From NCBI GenBank assembly GCA_037179385.1, contig CM074193.1:47645082-47709081 (forward strand): a stretch of DNA of 64,000 nucleotides, read 5' to 3'. This DNA is from Holothuria scabra. Lineage: Eukaryota; Echinodermata; Holothuroidea; Aspidochirotida; Holothuriidae. The translations under genes and the position numbers were made by a program. The notes beneath the pieces are model-generated. The model saw nothing but the letters and a program-made list of their open reading frames with translations, made no database searches and was not told the DNA's origin. Shown in pieces: positions 36,998 to 49,060 of the stretch (positions are counted from its first letter, which is position 1; every line of letters begins with the position of its first letter).

Positions 36998-37299
36998 AAA
37001 AATGGATGGCTAATTAAAACACAATCTTACAAAGGCAAACAAAATGGGAAGGGGGGCGGCAGGGCATCTCAATATCCCATGATTCCATCTGTGAGTTATA
37101 GTGTGTTCAAATGTTAGAATATTGGTTAGGTCAAGGCTAGCATGTCTAAACAAGATGGTGTAGGCTAACCCCAAACGGTTGCTCTCAAAATGCCCAGCAA
37201 ACCTGTGCTAACCTAGCTAGCTCCTTCATTGGGGTTTGGTTTTCTTATCAGGGCATCTTAAATCTAACCAAATTCTTTAAAAGTAGAAGTGCACACCAT

Positions 37300-37960
37300 A
37301 TGTGTTACAGGTGTGTTGCGACTGGCCTATGACCAAATGTAGGCCTAGCCTATGCCACGTTAGGCCTAACTTTGCATTGCCTAGGCCTGTAGGATAGGCC
37401 AAAGTTACAGCATGTGGCTAAAATTAGTTCACACTGTGCATGCACATATACCTGCTACCTAGGGTAAATGACTGATGCTGATTAGGCCTGACTGCCTACT
37501 ATAGCCTGCGCTAAGCTACACGGTCAGCGGTAGGCATTATGCCTAGCCTAACGTTAGCCACTGTGCATTATGTTGCACGGTTAGGCCTAGTCTATAAATA
37601 GGCTACGATGTACTGTAGGTTAGGCCGATAAAGTGTGACTACTTGTACACCCACCGGATTCTCTCTTACTAGGCCTAACGTCGCTCATTTTACGAATTAA
37701 CTTCACTGGCATGCATAGAACAGACAGGTAAAAAAGCTAACGTTAGACGAACGTAAGGCCTAACTTAGGCTAGGCCTAATGTAATGCCTAACGTATGCTG
37801 ACAATGTGCACTCGATGCAATAAACACAAGCGATGGAAAGCAATCAAAGGACTGTAAATTTCTTAAGTACCGTTTGATGCAAGTAGGCTAATAATGAAAA
37901 CTTTGTAAAGTACACGATCTGTCTGACTTACCTGAATATTTCTCTAGGCCTAGGCCTAAG
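37300..37960. repeat. AGGCCTA-word-rich segment
   Basis: Dense short words TAGGCCTA, GGCCTAACGTTAG and AGGCTAGGCC without fixed period. Smaller patches occur at 23490-23560, 40610-40650 and 56520-56560. Similar sequence is common in echinoderm non-coding DNA. Here it lies inside the inner hAT interval, upstream of its transposase, so it may be element or host-derived filler. Confidence 0.55.
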
Positions 37961-38971
37961 TGGGACTAACTTTTGTAGCTGTGATCACAGGACGCTTAAC
38001 GATACAACTTCCATATACATACTACACAAATTTGACCCTCGAATCAAACCCTGCTTGCTCTTGCTCACGCACACATGTATTGTACATTAGTAATACACCA
38101 GGCAGTTGTCATTGTTTAATCGCAGTGGTCACCAGCTATACCTACACGTAACAGTAGGTGAAGTTCTGTTTCCACTGCATTCGGACAAGTTAAGTTCAAA
38201 ATAACGAGAAGTGGAAATTGTACGATCACATGTGTTCCTTTTCCGAGTAGTTTGTACGTAAATGTGTGGAAATAAATGAAAACTTTGCCGTAATGGTTTC
38301 CCCAAGCTGTTGCTGCGCGATTTACCTGATCATTTTTTGTATCAGATTAGTTTTACACCCAAAGTTGGAAAATCTGAACGTTCCGATTTTCAAGCGCTTA
38401 AAATCTCGAAAAACGGAACTGTTCCGCTTAAATCGGAACGGTTGGCAAGTATGAAAATGCCTGGTGGCTGTTCAATCTCAAATTTGGCAACAGCAAATGC
38501 AAATTCTTAAGTACTCCCCCAACTTTTAAAGTTTTGCTACAGGAAACCCAGAATCCAAACTTTTCTGAAATACAAACTCCATATTTTTAAATATTTGAAC
38601 AGGGCAAAAATTTCAGTATGCTTTGCACACCGCAAATTACATCCCCAGTGTAGTGGTGTTCCCGCTTAAAAAATCATGAAATTTGGATGCTTGCCCACCC
38701 AGCCCCTGCCTTCTTCCTGCAAAAATGTCTAGCTACACCACTGTAGACACCTTAACCACGAGAGAAGAAAAAATTAGGTCAGATGTCCCCCCCTTCCGTT
38801 TGAAAATCAAATCTACCTCCCTGTTAGGGCATACAAGGCCTGAGCTGCCTTTAAAGTGCTTACTTCTCAACCAATATATTGACACTATAACCATCACCAA
38901 GTTTGTGTGGTAAGCACTGCAGGCAATTAGTTCTTTCTTGCAAGTCTTCCATATGAATTTGCTGAAATTTA

Positions 38972-39025
38972 TTCCCACAGATCACTGGCATGATCTCTAA
39001 CCACCAGGCCAAACCACTGAATATT
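38972..39025 (-). mobile_element. possible tRNA-derived SINE head fragment
   Basis: On the minus strand GTTTGGCCTGGTGGTTAGAG, then ATCATGCCAGTGATCTGTGG, resembles the D-arm and anticodon arm of a tRNA. No B box follows, so it is at most a truncated SINE, not a tRNA gene. Confidence 0.3.
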
Positions 39026-39142
39026 CATACTCACTGGCTCTTTAAATACAATTCATAATCATGGCATTAATTCCATAGTTTCATTGTCTGACAAAACTAC
39101 CCTACTTGTGATCAATAATGTCACTACAAAAGATAACTTTAC

Positions 39143-39182
39143 CTTATCTGTGGTCATTGTTCTCAAAACACCATCTTCCTTC
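39143..39182 (-). CDS. PICALM: CALM/AP180 micro-exon (EDGVLRTMTTDK)
   Basis: 40-bp micro-exon. Its first base finishes a split Gly codon, then 13 codons read KEDGVLRTMTTDK, ending in phase 0. Human has ADGVMRTMNTEK, so this copy has one extra residue before Asp-Gly-Val. Acceptor ...CTTTTAG, donor AAG|GTAAAG. The exon is too short to be called by ORF scanning. It is supported by phase compatibility with both neighbours and by the DGVxRTM motif. It lies just downstream, in gene direction, of a roughly 8.8-kb intron and just upstream of the nested transposon stack at 33870-38743. Confidence 0.9.
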
Positions 39183-40297
39183 CTAAAAGAGTAAACAAAA
39201 AAGATTTTTGTAAGACATGAAAGTATACATCTGAAATAGGAAGTTTACACACATCAGCAGAGTACAGGCTTTGATGCAAAAGATCTATAATTGCAGAGAT
39301 CAGTGCACAATTGTGTCATGTCAACTTTTATATTGACAAAGTATTTCATTAATATTTGCTGCTATGTTCAGTCTGGATTTCAGTGATTGATATGACCACA
39401 TGTCACTAAACAAACTAATGTCACACAATACAAACCAGTTTGTCAATGATGGTCTCAATATTAATATTGGAACAGCTATTGTTGGAAAGGCTTCACAGAT
39501 TTGCCCCCCCCCCCCCCCCATATATTCACACTGAAGTAGTTGGCTATATGAACAAGAGTGCAAATAGGTTATGATGGCTATGCTTTATTTGATCCTCCAA
39601 ATGTTCAGCCTAAAGCAACTGTCTATGGGCAAGAAGGTAATTGATAATATTTAGTCAGAAATTGATGTCCCCCACTACATGCCAGTTTGCAAATGATGGC
39701 AGCAATGTTGAAAATAAACATCACGAAGTAAATCAGTTTGATCCTCCTCCAACACTCCCCAAAGTTCAGACAGAAACAAATGGCTACAGTATAGGGCAGA
39801 AGGTAAATGATAGCCATGCTCTGAATTCCCCCTCCCCCAATGTTCAGACTGGAGCAGATGGCTATGGAGTAGAAGGCTTACATCTCAGGAGGTGTCAGAT
39901 TGGAGCAGCTGGCTAGTGAGGTTCAGGATTCATAATAATATTAGACCTTTAGGTAGAAATTAAAAATAAGTTAGGTAAGGGTCTCCTTAAATTCTATCAA
40001 ATGGCTTCATCACTGCTGCTGTATACACGTATGCTTTCAGGGTATTCCCTCACACAAACTACCTTGCTCCAAATAAAAATACATGTGCCTCTCTGTTAGA
40101 TTAGCTAAACTCTATCTGAAGTTAGAACAATTCTGTATTTAATGGGTTACACTCTTTAAGACCATCACTCATCTTCAAAGAGGAAAACCCCTATTTTAAC
40201 TACAGTACACCTGCAGAGTCAAGAACAATTTTTAATTGGTCTGGCTGAAACTGGTATTTGGGTCTCTAACATGGGGGAGGAGTCTTAGGGGAGGGAG

Positions 40298-40462
40298 TGT
40301 CCCTCTTGAGATATCATGTTTAAATCCACTTTAAGGTATCTCTATTTCCACAAAGAATTAAGGGAGCAAGGTAGCCACCTTGTCCCTCTTGAGATATCAT
40401 GTTTAAATCCACTTTAAGGTATCTCTATTTCCACAAAGAATTAAGGGAGCAAGGTAGCCACC
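40298..40462. repeat. perfect 83-bp tandem duplication
   Basis: The segment from TGTCCCTCTTGAGATATCAT to AGCAAGGTAGCCACC appears twice back to back (40298-40380 and 40381-40462) with no differences in the 82 compared bases. It is therefore very recent or an assembly duplication. Confidence 0.92.
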
Positions 40463-40669
40463 AAAGTAAAATAAATTCTCTGATCCGCAAGCTTTGCTAT
40501 GTCACATCTAGCTTACTGAGTCAATATGATACCAATACTTGTCAAAGCCATACAGTATATGCCGTGTGTTTTGTCTTGTGTAACAGTAGACTAAAAAAGA
40601 CTCATATTAGCTTAACTTAGGCTGGCCTTAGGGCCTAGCCCTGGTCTACCGAAGCTACAGTTGAATTTT

Positions 40670-40745
40670 TATGGCCTTGTTTCCAACCAATTGGCTAAAA
40701 TTGAGCCAGCCACAGCCTTTTATCCAATTGCGGAAAAACTCATTG
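40670..40745 (-). mobile_element. SINE body fragment
   Basis: Reverse complement carries GGCTGTGGCTGGCTCAATTT and CCAATTGGTTGGAAACAAGG, related to the tail of the SINE at 5003-5242. No tRNA head is present. Similar tails lie at 32571-32600 and 60321-60345. Confidence 0.5.
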
Positions 40746-43700
40746 ATCGAAAAATATTTCCAATAACTGCAAAATTGAGTATGTTGTTCATGAACCTCCT
40801 GCAGATGATGTGTCTAGCTACTTAATGGTGTCTCCATCTGTTCCACAGAAATTTATCATTCCTTTGTTGAGATACTGCATCATACTTAAATCCAGGCACA
40901 GACACACTAAAATTAAACACTAATACCCAACATGACTGCACAGGTTTGTTTCAGCAATTACATGTATAGGCTGAACATATATCAGGAGAACATCATTGAT
41001 ATCACTGTACTAGCAATAGCTCAATGCTAAAACGGCCAACACATGTCAGCTGTATCCAAGATTCATCAAAGGTGTAAAGTATTGAACAGTTATTATAAAT
41101 CTGCACACAGAAATCTCATATTGCTGTAAACAATGGGGGGGGGGGGGGGGGGCAAAAGCATGGAAAAAACAGACAAAGGGAAAAAGATTTTCACTAAAAA
41201 CAGCTAAAGGATGTGGTGCAATTAATGCAAAAGAAACCTGAAAGTTTACATAGCCCAAGTAGCAAAAATATGAAATGATAATGCCTCAGTACAGTATTAG
41301 GGGAAGGGTATGTAAAATACAATGCAACAGATTAGCAATTGGAAGTTAAGATTGATGAAGGGAGGAAAAAAAAACTGAGAAAGACAGTCAAGGAGCAAGC
41401 TTACACTTGGAAAAATCATTTGGAATTGTGTCAGTATCCTTTACGGTTCTCAAGATATTCTGCATCTTTCCAAAGTTGGAATGTTTCTGAAGCAACTTCT
41501 TGCTCATGCAAAAATAATGATGAAATGTTGCAAAGTGTAAACATTTCTCTTGTGAAACCTTTATTAATAATGTCTTAATTACTCAGTTTATGGTTTGGTA
41601 ATTGATACTGATGGACACAACACAAACTTTCAAAACAACACCCTCATGGCATACTAATGTTAAAACTGTCCTTGAAATTTGAAATAAAGATTGCAAAAAC
41701 AAAAGATAACATAGCCACATGTTCCTCCTTTGACATAACAAGGATTTTCATATTGAGCTCATGTTTTAAGGCAATTAGAAATTACTTGTAAAATGGTCAA
41801 TTTTTGACTGATTTTGATGGGAATTGTGGCAATTTTCTTAGTATTTAATGCTTTGCACATCAAATAGCTAATCTTGTCATTTTTATGTCACATGACCTTT
41901 AAAAAGACCTTTACATGGTAGATGGTTATCACTGGGTGAACATCAATTGAAGTCTTCCATTAAATAATAACCTGAACCACTGCTCTTTAAGCAGATCCCC
42001 AGATAGTTATAGATGACTTGCACTGATGTACAAGACTGAATCCAAACAATTTCCTTCATAACTATACATATACTACTCTAACCTAGTCCCTCATTTGAGA
42101 CCAACTGAAGTGAATAAAGATAAATTGGAAACCCCACCTGAAATGTTATACATAAGTCATGATTGGCACAGAAATATCAGAACAGTCAGTAATTTTCACA
42201 TGTAGAGGATAATAGGTTATTTGTCAGTACAATGATAATGCAGACAAAATTTTGCCACACCCGAACACCAGAGAGTTTCAACAACAATTCAAGTGAAATA
42301 CTGTAGTATCTCTTCACATCCACTATGAACTTTTCCGATAGAAAAGCCAACTAAAGAGGGATCTATTTAGCAACTGAATAATAGACTTACATGATGCTTT
42401 CCAAAGAAAATGCAAGCAGGATGAGAAGACAGAAAATTAACTTACAACAGAATGCATAAGCCAAAACAAAATACTCCTAACATTTCCAGTTAAATATCCA
42501 ATCACACTACACAACATCATCCTCAGAAGGGGATATTCCCTATTAACATACTGAGATTCACTCATGTGACACTACCTGTTGCATGTGCAGAATAATTTAA
42601 AAAGTTCTAGTGGGATGTAAGGCTTCTTTTTGGGGGCAACCTTGGAATTTGAGTGTCATACGGCAGGGTTTACTTTTCCCCATTAAACCCCAGTGTGCAA
42701 GAAGAAGTTGCTGAAATAATTAACTTTATCTTATGTATAAAGTGTACTAGATTTGCATCAAGGGACTTGACAGGCCTTTTACCATTTTCACTATGAGACT
42801 TTAACTGACATACTCATTCACTTAACTCATAAGTAACTGCATCTCCCAACAGTAGTTGAGGTCAGCTGATCATATTTGGCACTTACTCTACAATGGTTTA
42901 CACAATACCAGACTGCAGATTGCAGGATAAGTATATACGTGTGTGCCTTTGACACAACAGTTCCCTGCAGAGACCAAAGCATGTGATCAGTTTTTCACAT
43001 TTCAGAACAGAATTTTCCCAAAATGTTTGAGAGAAAATGTCCACATGTTCAACACAATTTTGACCAACACAAAATTGATTGATGCATTTTCACCAAAATT
43101 ATAGAACCTTTTGGGGGGGTTAGGTGAAGATTACAATTGACGGCTGATTCAGAAAGTGGGTATATCAAAAAAAAATTTTTTTGCCTTGAAATTTTATCAT
43201 AATGGTTTTAGGCAAATAGGATGTAAAGAGGGTGGGTGTCTCATCAAACAATTAAATGGATAATATTGTGATTATGATAAATTTGTTTATCCGTTCTGAC
43301 AAGCAAAAAGAAATTGCAACTATTTTTATGCAAAACATTTATTGTTTAGAAAAGCCCAACGGAAATTGATGTTCCCACTGGATCTATTGATTGAATGAAG
43401 CCAACGTCACTTAAAGCTGACTTGGATGATCTTGGAACAGATGATGCAATGAACTTCTTCTTCCTCCTTGGGAATACGCTGCAGACTCCCAAAGGTCACA
43501 AACGCAATGGAGTAAGAGAGAGAGGGATCAGCAAGATGCCAGGTGGCGCGTGAAGGTGTCCAGGGTCTGCAAATTGACTATCTCATCTGGGTTTGTTGCA
43601 AATGCAGAAAGTATACCCAAGTTCAAATTTACAAACACGTATTATAGAGGTTGCAGAATGGAATATATGCTTACGTCAATTTAACATTTTGGGACAAGAA

Positions 43701-45138
43701 GAAGGCGGTATGCAGCCACATGCATCACTGTTTTCTTTCAAAAAGACTGAGTGGCATCATTGTCTACTGCAAGTCCAATGGTTTAATACTGTAACTTTAT
43801 GAAAGGAATCTGAGAATGGCTTCATTTATTTAGAATAATAGCACAAAATACCATCTTCCATCTCTTAGTTTCTAGTTGCTTTGTCCAGCAAACATAGATT
43901 CATTTACATGGTAAGCTTCTTGATTTGAAAATGCTGCTAAACATTGCTTGGCAGTCCATAATTTGTCTTTTCTGTAGAAATGTTTGTTCAGCAAGGAGTT
44001 GCAGTCTTGTACTGAGATATCTACATGGTGCATTGTATGAGGTTCCCAAGTGCATGCAAAGCTAATTGCAGGCATATACTACAGTATATTTTCTCTTACA
44101 TACCTGGATTGTACTTTATAGGTACTGTACAAAGCACCAACAATCACATCCATGGCAGAGGATAAGATATACAAGTTTATAGGGTTGTGTATCTTCAGAA
44201 AGTATTAAACTAGAGCAGCAACGCCATTACCCGCCTTGCACTAGAAACTGTCTAGTGTGAAATATCAGGTAATTTAAAAAAAAAATCATGGCCAATATGG
44301 GAGCAAACACTAACTTAATTTGGACTGGAATCTGTACTGTGCCAGGCAAAAATCTCATCAAGTTTGCTACAGTCCCTGGTTTGTCTTCACCCGTGCTGAT
44401 ACACTGCATTTAGGGGAAACAAGGATCGAGATCAGAAACTACACTGGTTTCAGAACATAACCCACAAATTTGTGTACAGAAATAGGTCAAGATTTGCCTC
44501 AACTCATTCAAACCAAAATTGAAAAGCACAAAAATGAACTTCTTGATCAAAATCACACCACACATCTGAAGTTTTAATATCACTAGGTTAAAAACTGGAA
44601 GCATTTCAAATTCTATAAATATACAAAACATAACAAATTAATGTTACTGAAAAGGAAGAAAAATCAGGGACAAATGTGATCTTTGCATCTATGCAAACAG
44701 TAGTACACACAAAAGCCTGAATATTTTGATTCAAATTTACTGCATAAACCATGGAAGTACTACTTGAAGTACTATTCTGTTTCTACAGTCTAGAACAATT
44801 GATGTTCACACAAATGAAGTTATCAACTGATTTTTCTCACAGATTCAATTATCCCTTTTGCACAGCCTGAACTTTTGGAAGTGCTAAATCTAAATGTGGA
44901 TTCTTAACGTTTTCATTATTTTTTTTTTTATTTGACCATAATTAAGTATAAACTGTGTCTGAGAGGTTCCCCTTTCTGCAACATAAGAGAAACTTTTGTC
45001 TTCAATTTTAGTGGTATGCATTGAGTCCACCAATGTACAGAAATGTCACAACAACATGGCCATACCCCTTTCATTTCCCCCACAATTCCTGACTAATGAG
45101 TCTGGTTGTGCTGCCTTATGAGGTATTGAGGGACCAAA

Positions 45139-46187
45139 GTCTCTACATGTAATGTCCATACAACCAGCAAGAAGAACTACCACTAAATCTGGCCCAGGAA
45201 AACACTGCTTAATACAAATGACATCTCTACATGTAATGTCCATACAACCAGCAAGACGGACTACCACTCAACCTGGTCCAGGAAAACATTGCTTAATACA
45301 AATGACTTCTCTACATGCAATGTCCATACAACCAGCAAGAAGAACTACCACTCAATCTGGTCCAGGAAAACACTGCTGAATACAAATGACGTCTCTACAT
45401 GTAATGTCCATACAACCTGCAAGAAGGACTACCACTCAACCTGGTCCAGGAAAACACTGCTTAATACGAATGACTTCTCTACATGTAATGTCCATACAAC
45501 AAGCAAGAAGAACTACCAATAAATCTGGTCCAGGGAAACACTGCTTAATACAAATGACGTCTCTACATGTAATGTCCATACAACCTGCAAGAAGGACTAC
45601 CACTCAACCTGGCCCGGGAAAACACTGCTTAATACAAATGATGTCTCTACATGTAATGTCCATACAACCAGCAAGAAGGACTACCACTCAATCTGGTCCA
45701 GGGAAACACTGCTTAATACAAATGACTTCTCTACATGTAATGTCCATACAACCAGCAAGAAGAACTACCACTAAATCTGGCCCAGGAAAACACTGCTTAA
45801 TACAAATGACATCTCTACATGTAATGTCCATACAACCTGCAAGAAGGACTACCACTCAACCTGGTCCAGGAAAACCCTGCTTAACACAAATGACTTCTCT
45901 ACATGTAATGTCCATACAACCAGCAAGAAGAACTACCACTAAATCTGGTCCAGGGAAACACTGCTGAATACAAATAACGTCTTTACATGTAATGTCTATA
46001 CAACCAGCAAGAAGGACTACCACTCAAACTGGCCCAGGAAAACACTGCTTAATACAAATGACATCTCTACATGTAATGTCCATACAACCAGCAAGGACTA
46101 CCACTTAATCTGGTCCAGGGAAACACCTCTTAATACAAATGACGTCTCTACATGTAATGCCCAATTACAACCAGCAAGAAGGACTGT
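45139..46187. repeat. 84-bp tandem array, about 12.5 copies
   Basis: Unit includes CTCTACATGTAATGTCCATA, CAACCAGCAAGAAGAACTAC and ATCTGGTCCAGGAAAACACT, with copies 84 bp apart from 45141. One unit near 46096 is shortened by 6 bp. As 84 is divisible by 3, one plus-strand frame stays open for 193 codons (45386-45967). The array is in an intron antisense to the gene, and two units end in TGA instead of TTA, so coding is not supported. Confidence 0.95.
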
Positions 46188-47966
46188 GTAACTGATAGTT
46201 AAACTAGTTGGCTATTCTGCTGTAGGAACACTGCTATCTTGGTTCATGAACAATGCACACAGTAGACACTGGCTTCTATGGCAAACAATTATGTCAATAC
46301 ACACTGAAATATTGTCTTCCTACTGTACACGCTTCTAGACTTACAGGTGCTGAGCATGCCCATCCAGATTTTAAAGACCTGTCCATTTTGTCAAATCATG
46401 CAGTAACAATCTGTGCTGCCATTCCAACATGACACCCTTACTACAATTTTTTAAAAATTCCCCAAAGATTTGCAGAAGATGAAACCATTTTAAGAAAGAG
46501 ACAGACATTTCCACCTCCAAAGTACAACATAAGCTTGAACCATAGTGTAGGTCAAGCTAAAAATCTATAGCAAGTTCCAAGTACTGTGCATCTTAGCCTT
46601 TGACCAGTTTGAAAATAATCCATGGTGGTGATCAGTTTGATGGCAGAAATTTACAAAAGACAATTATCTTCTGATTATGGGATAATCAGCCTCATCTAAC
46701 AGATGATCCATCTAACACTATTTTTGAAGGTTTTGAAAAGATATATGCAGGGTAGAGGTTAAAAGTTTGCACTGTCACAAGAATAGGTTTTAAGGTTTCC
46801 AGCACTCTTTACAAGCCCCAACAGATGACTGGCACCAGAAATTTTCAGAGACTCTATCAACTATGTCATCTATTTATGCCAAACCCAAGGGTACATATGG
46901 ACTGGAAAGGACTGAAATTTGTAGCAAGATAAAGAGATCTGAATTTTAATTTTATTACCCTCTGAATGCAGCCAGTGAGCCACAACTGGAAAAAAAATAT
47001 GGCTGGCTTGACTTTAACCATTTAGTTCGAAACTGGGCTACACAACTCCATGCAACTAACTAACCTAGACTGCGGGAAACTGTTCTTCTTGGGCTCTGCA
47101 AAAATGCTTTTGGAAAATTATTATTAAAGTTTCCATTATTAAAGTTTTCTTGGATAGAAACCATTCCACAGTACTTTATATTATTTACCGGTTGCCAAAC
47201 GACTATTATCTTTTTGCTGTTGAAAGTGGCTATTACTGTAAGATTTGTCAAATAACTGTACAACTTAACCTATGTGTCAAATTTGGCATTAAGTGGTATT
47301 TTTATGGGAAATGTGAAATACATGGGAGATATGTGTATATTAACTGAAAATAGGCATGAAGAGATGGACTGAACCTTTTTAGCTTTAAGAAGTCTCATAA
47401 CATGACTGTACATTTTCTGATTGTACTAGGCCTGTTGTCTGCTCCTGGTCCCTACATTCTCATTTGTTAAGTCACCAGAAAAGTACAAATTTGTTTGTAA
47501 CATTTTATAGGCTATTTTTGAAAACATCTACAGCTTCCTGAATAGCAGTATCAATGGTTTTATTCATGTTGTGGGTTTCACCATGAGAGCTGACATTGTA
47601 AAATTACCTACTTTTGTTTCCTTTTCAAATTAAAATGTGCAATACAATTAAGAACTTTCAAATGTTTTTCTTACAAAGCATGTTGTATGGCTCAACATGA
47701 GACACATACTGACAAGAAAGAAGCTACACCATTTGGCAAGTTATTTTACATCTTTTTGTAGCGCAACTTAAGGTACACTTAAACATAAGACTTCATAAGT
47801 GGATGGAGTCTACAGCTTCAATACTGTATATAAACCTGTATTTGCTCCCAAGAATTTTAGTACATGTCATAAACTACATTAACCAAATGAAAGTACCCTG
47901 ATTCTTAAAACTTCACACAAACTTCGCAAGCTTCCAAGGAACATGTCCTGTAAAGTCAATCCTTAC
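46188..47966. other. intron end, one SINE fragment
   Basis: Contains a plus-strand SINE body fragment at 46968-47042 (CAGTGAGCCACAACTGG then TAGTTCGAAACTGGGCTAC). Nothing else is recognised. Confidence 0.5.
46968..47042 (+). mobile_element. SINE body fragment
   Basis: Shares CAGTGAGCCACAACTGGAAA and the TTCGAAACTGG-type tail with the SINE at 5003-5242, in the opposite orientation. The tRNA-related head is missing. Confidence 0.55.
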
Positions 47967-48069
47967 CCTCTCTTAGCTCTGCAGAAATCGAATGCCATGT
48001 TCCTATAGGAATATGCTTTTTGATTCAAATACTTGGAGTATTTCCTTACAAATATCGACATCTCGTAAC
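47967..48069 (-). CDS. PICALM: CALM/AP180 exon (ANTH, YEMSIFVRKYSKYLNQKA segment)
   Basis: 103-bp exon: 2 bases completing a Gly codon, 33 full codons, then 2 bases of the next Gly codon. It encodes YEMSIFVRKYSKYLNQKA followed by YSYRNMAFDFCRAKR. Human has [33 protein letters not shown] at this place. Acceptor ...TTATTTCAG, donor GAGAGG|GTAAGG. The RKYSKYLNQK basic/aromatic run and the YR..AFDF motif are characteristic of the AP180/CALM family and separate it from other ENTH/ANTH proteins. Splice phases fit the exons on either side exactly. Confidence 0.96.
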
Positions 48070-48199
48070 CTGAAATAATAAAAATGAAAAAAGTGAATGC
48101 AACTAGACACAATACATTGAGAACCCGCCATAAAAGTTACAATATAGGTTGGTTCATACAGACATTCATAAAAGATTTCTCCAAATGAATTATGAAAAG

Positions 48200-48405
48200 G
48201 CTAGGTATATGACCAGGTACATGGCCAAGTGTGGGAAGACCAGGTATGCAGCCAAGTGTGGGAAGACCAGGTAAATGGTCAGGTGTGGAAAGACCAGATA
48301 CTGTATGTGGCCAAGTGTGGGAAGACCACGTAAATGGTCAAGTGTGGGAAGACCATGTATGTGGCCAAGTGTGGGAAGACCAGGTAAATGGCCAAGTGGG
48401 GGAAA
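48200..48405. repeat. 27-bp tandem repeat, about 7 copies
   Basis: Unit GGCCAAGTGTGGGAAGACCA followed by GGTAAAT or GGTATGC. It starts about 130 bases upstream, in gene direction, of the acceptor of exon 47967-48069. Confidence 0.9.
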
Positions 48406-48834
48406 TGAGGGGGCACCTTTCCCTATGATTTTCTAAAACAGTGGTCTAGCACTTGTTCTGAATAATAACATAATTTTATGTCAATGAACCATCGCAAGTA
48501 AACTTTCAAGACTAATTCTGTCAAAGACAAAAAATTTGCATCATTTTTCATCTAGGCTCCTTGAAAATGGCCAAATTTTCAAAGGATGAGCAACCCTCCC
48601 TCCTAATTGTTAAGCCTCTCTACAGGCCCGGCAAAGATAGTTTGGTAACTCCATCATGATGGTAGTTCTTTTCCAAGGAATCACTTGAGATCAACTGAAA
48701 AAAGAGAATGAAAGAATACACTTGACTATGAAGCATTAAGTGGTAATACTGAAAAAGGACAGTACAAGGATAGAAATATTCACTTTGTTGTTAAAAAGAG
48801 TTTATATCTTTAACAAGACACCCAAAATTTGGGA

Positions 48835-49060
48835 AATTTCACTTTTTGACCTTTGGTGACCCCAAATGACTTGTGACCTCCCAAAAATATGAAGGTCCTC
48901 TTCTTAACCATACAGCATGCATGCACTAACTTTGAAATTCTTCCAGCTTTCCTACTTGTTAAGTTTTTAATCCAGGCCCTAGTGATCTCAGGTAACATTT
49001 GACCTCTGGTGACCTCACTTGACCTCTGATTTCCACTAAAAAAAATTCTTCCTCTCATTG
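48835..49060 (+). repeat. decayed DR1-type 145-bp repeat fragment
   Basis: Contains TTTTGACCTTTGGTGACCCC, AAATGACTTGTGACCTCC and TTTGACCTCTGGTGACCTCA in the family order, without the CA tract or hairpin. Confidence 0.55.

Larger units (their letters stand above)
34309..38453 (-). mobile_element. inner hAT transposon, degenerate, with nested repeat
   Basis: Perfect 13-bp terminal inverted repeats CATACTTGCCAAC (34309-34321) and GTTGGCAAGTATG (38441-38453). Taking ends one base in, the flanking 8-mers AAAAATGC and GAAAATGC match at 7 of 8. A GC-rich subterminal block at 34360-34505 includes a GGGGGC/GCCCCC hairpin. A decayed transposase lies on the minus strand close to the left end. An AGGCCTA-rich region (37300-37960) and the 145-bp repeat block (35740-36997) lie inside. 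Confidence 0.8.
33870..38743. mobile_element. outer hAT-like element hosting a second hAT
   Basis: Ends CAGTGGTATGGCTA (33870) and TAGCTACACCACTG (ending 38743) are imperfect inverted repeats. Flanking 8-mers TAAACACC (33862-33869) and TAGACACC (38744-38751) match at 7 of 8, as expected for a hAT target duplication. Internal flanks carry a repeated motif in direct orientation (GCAAATTGCA near 34063, GCAAATTACA near 38631). The inner hAT interrupts it, so this element inserted first. Confidence 0.6.
39183..45138. other. intron, mostly featureless
   Basis: Part of the intron between exons 47967-48069 and 39143-39182. It contains poly-C (39505), poly-G (41137), an 83-bp tandem duplication (40298-40462) and a SINE body fragment (40670-40745). 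No exon or complete transposon is recognised. Confidence 0.5.

Noticed and set aside
43380..43570. GC-richer segment with open stretches on both strands, possibly an exon or processed pseudogene
   Set aside because: Readings on both strands look equally plausible, no family could be recognised, there is no splice support, and no part of CALM is missing at this place.
45386..45967. 193-codon open frame as a gene
   Set aside because: It comes from the 84-bp tandem array. Neighbouring units have TGA and a 6-bp deletion, and it lies in an intron.
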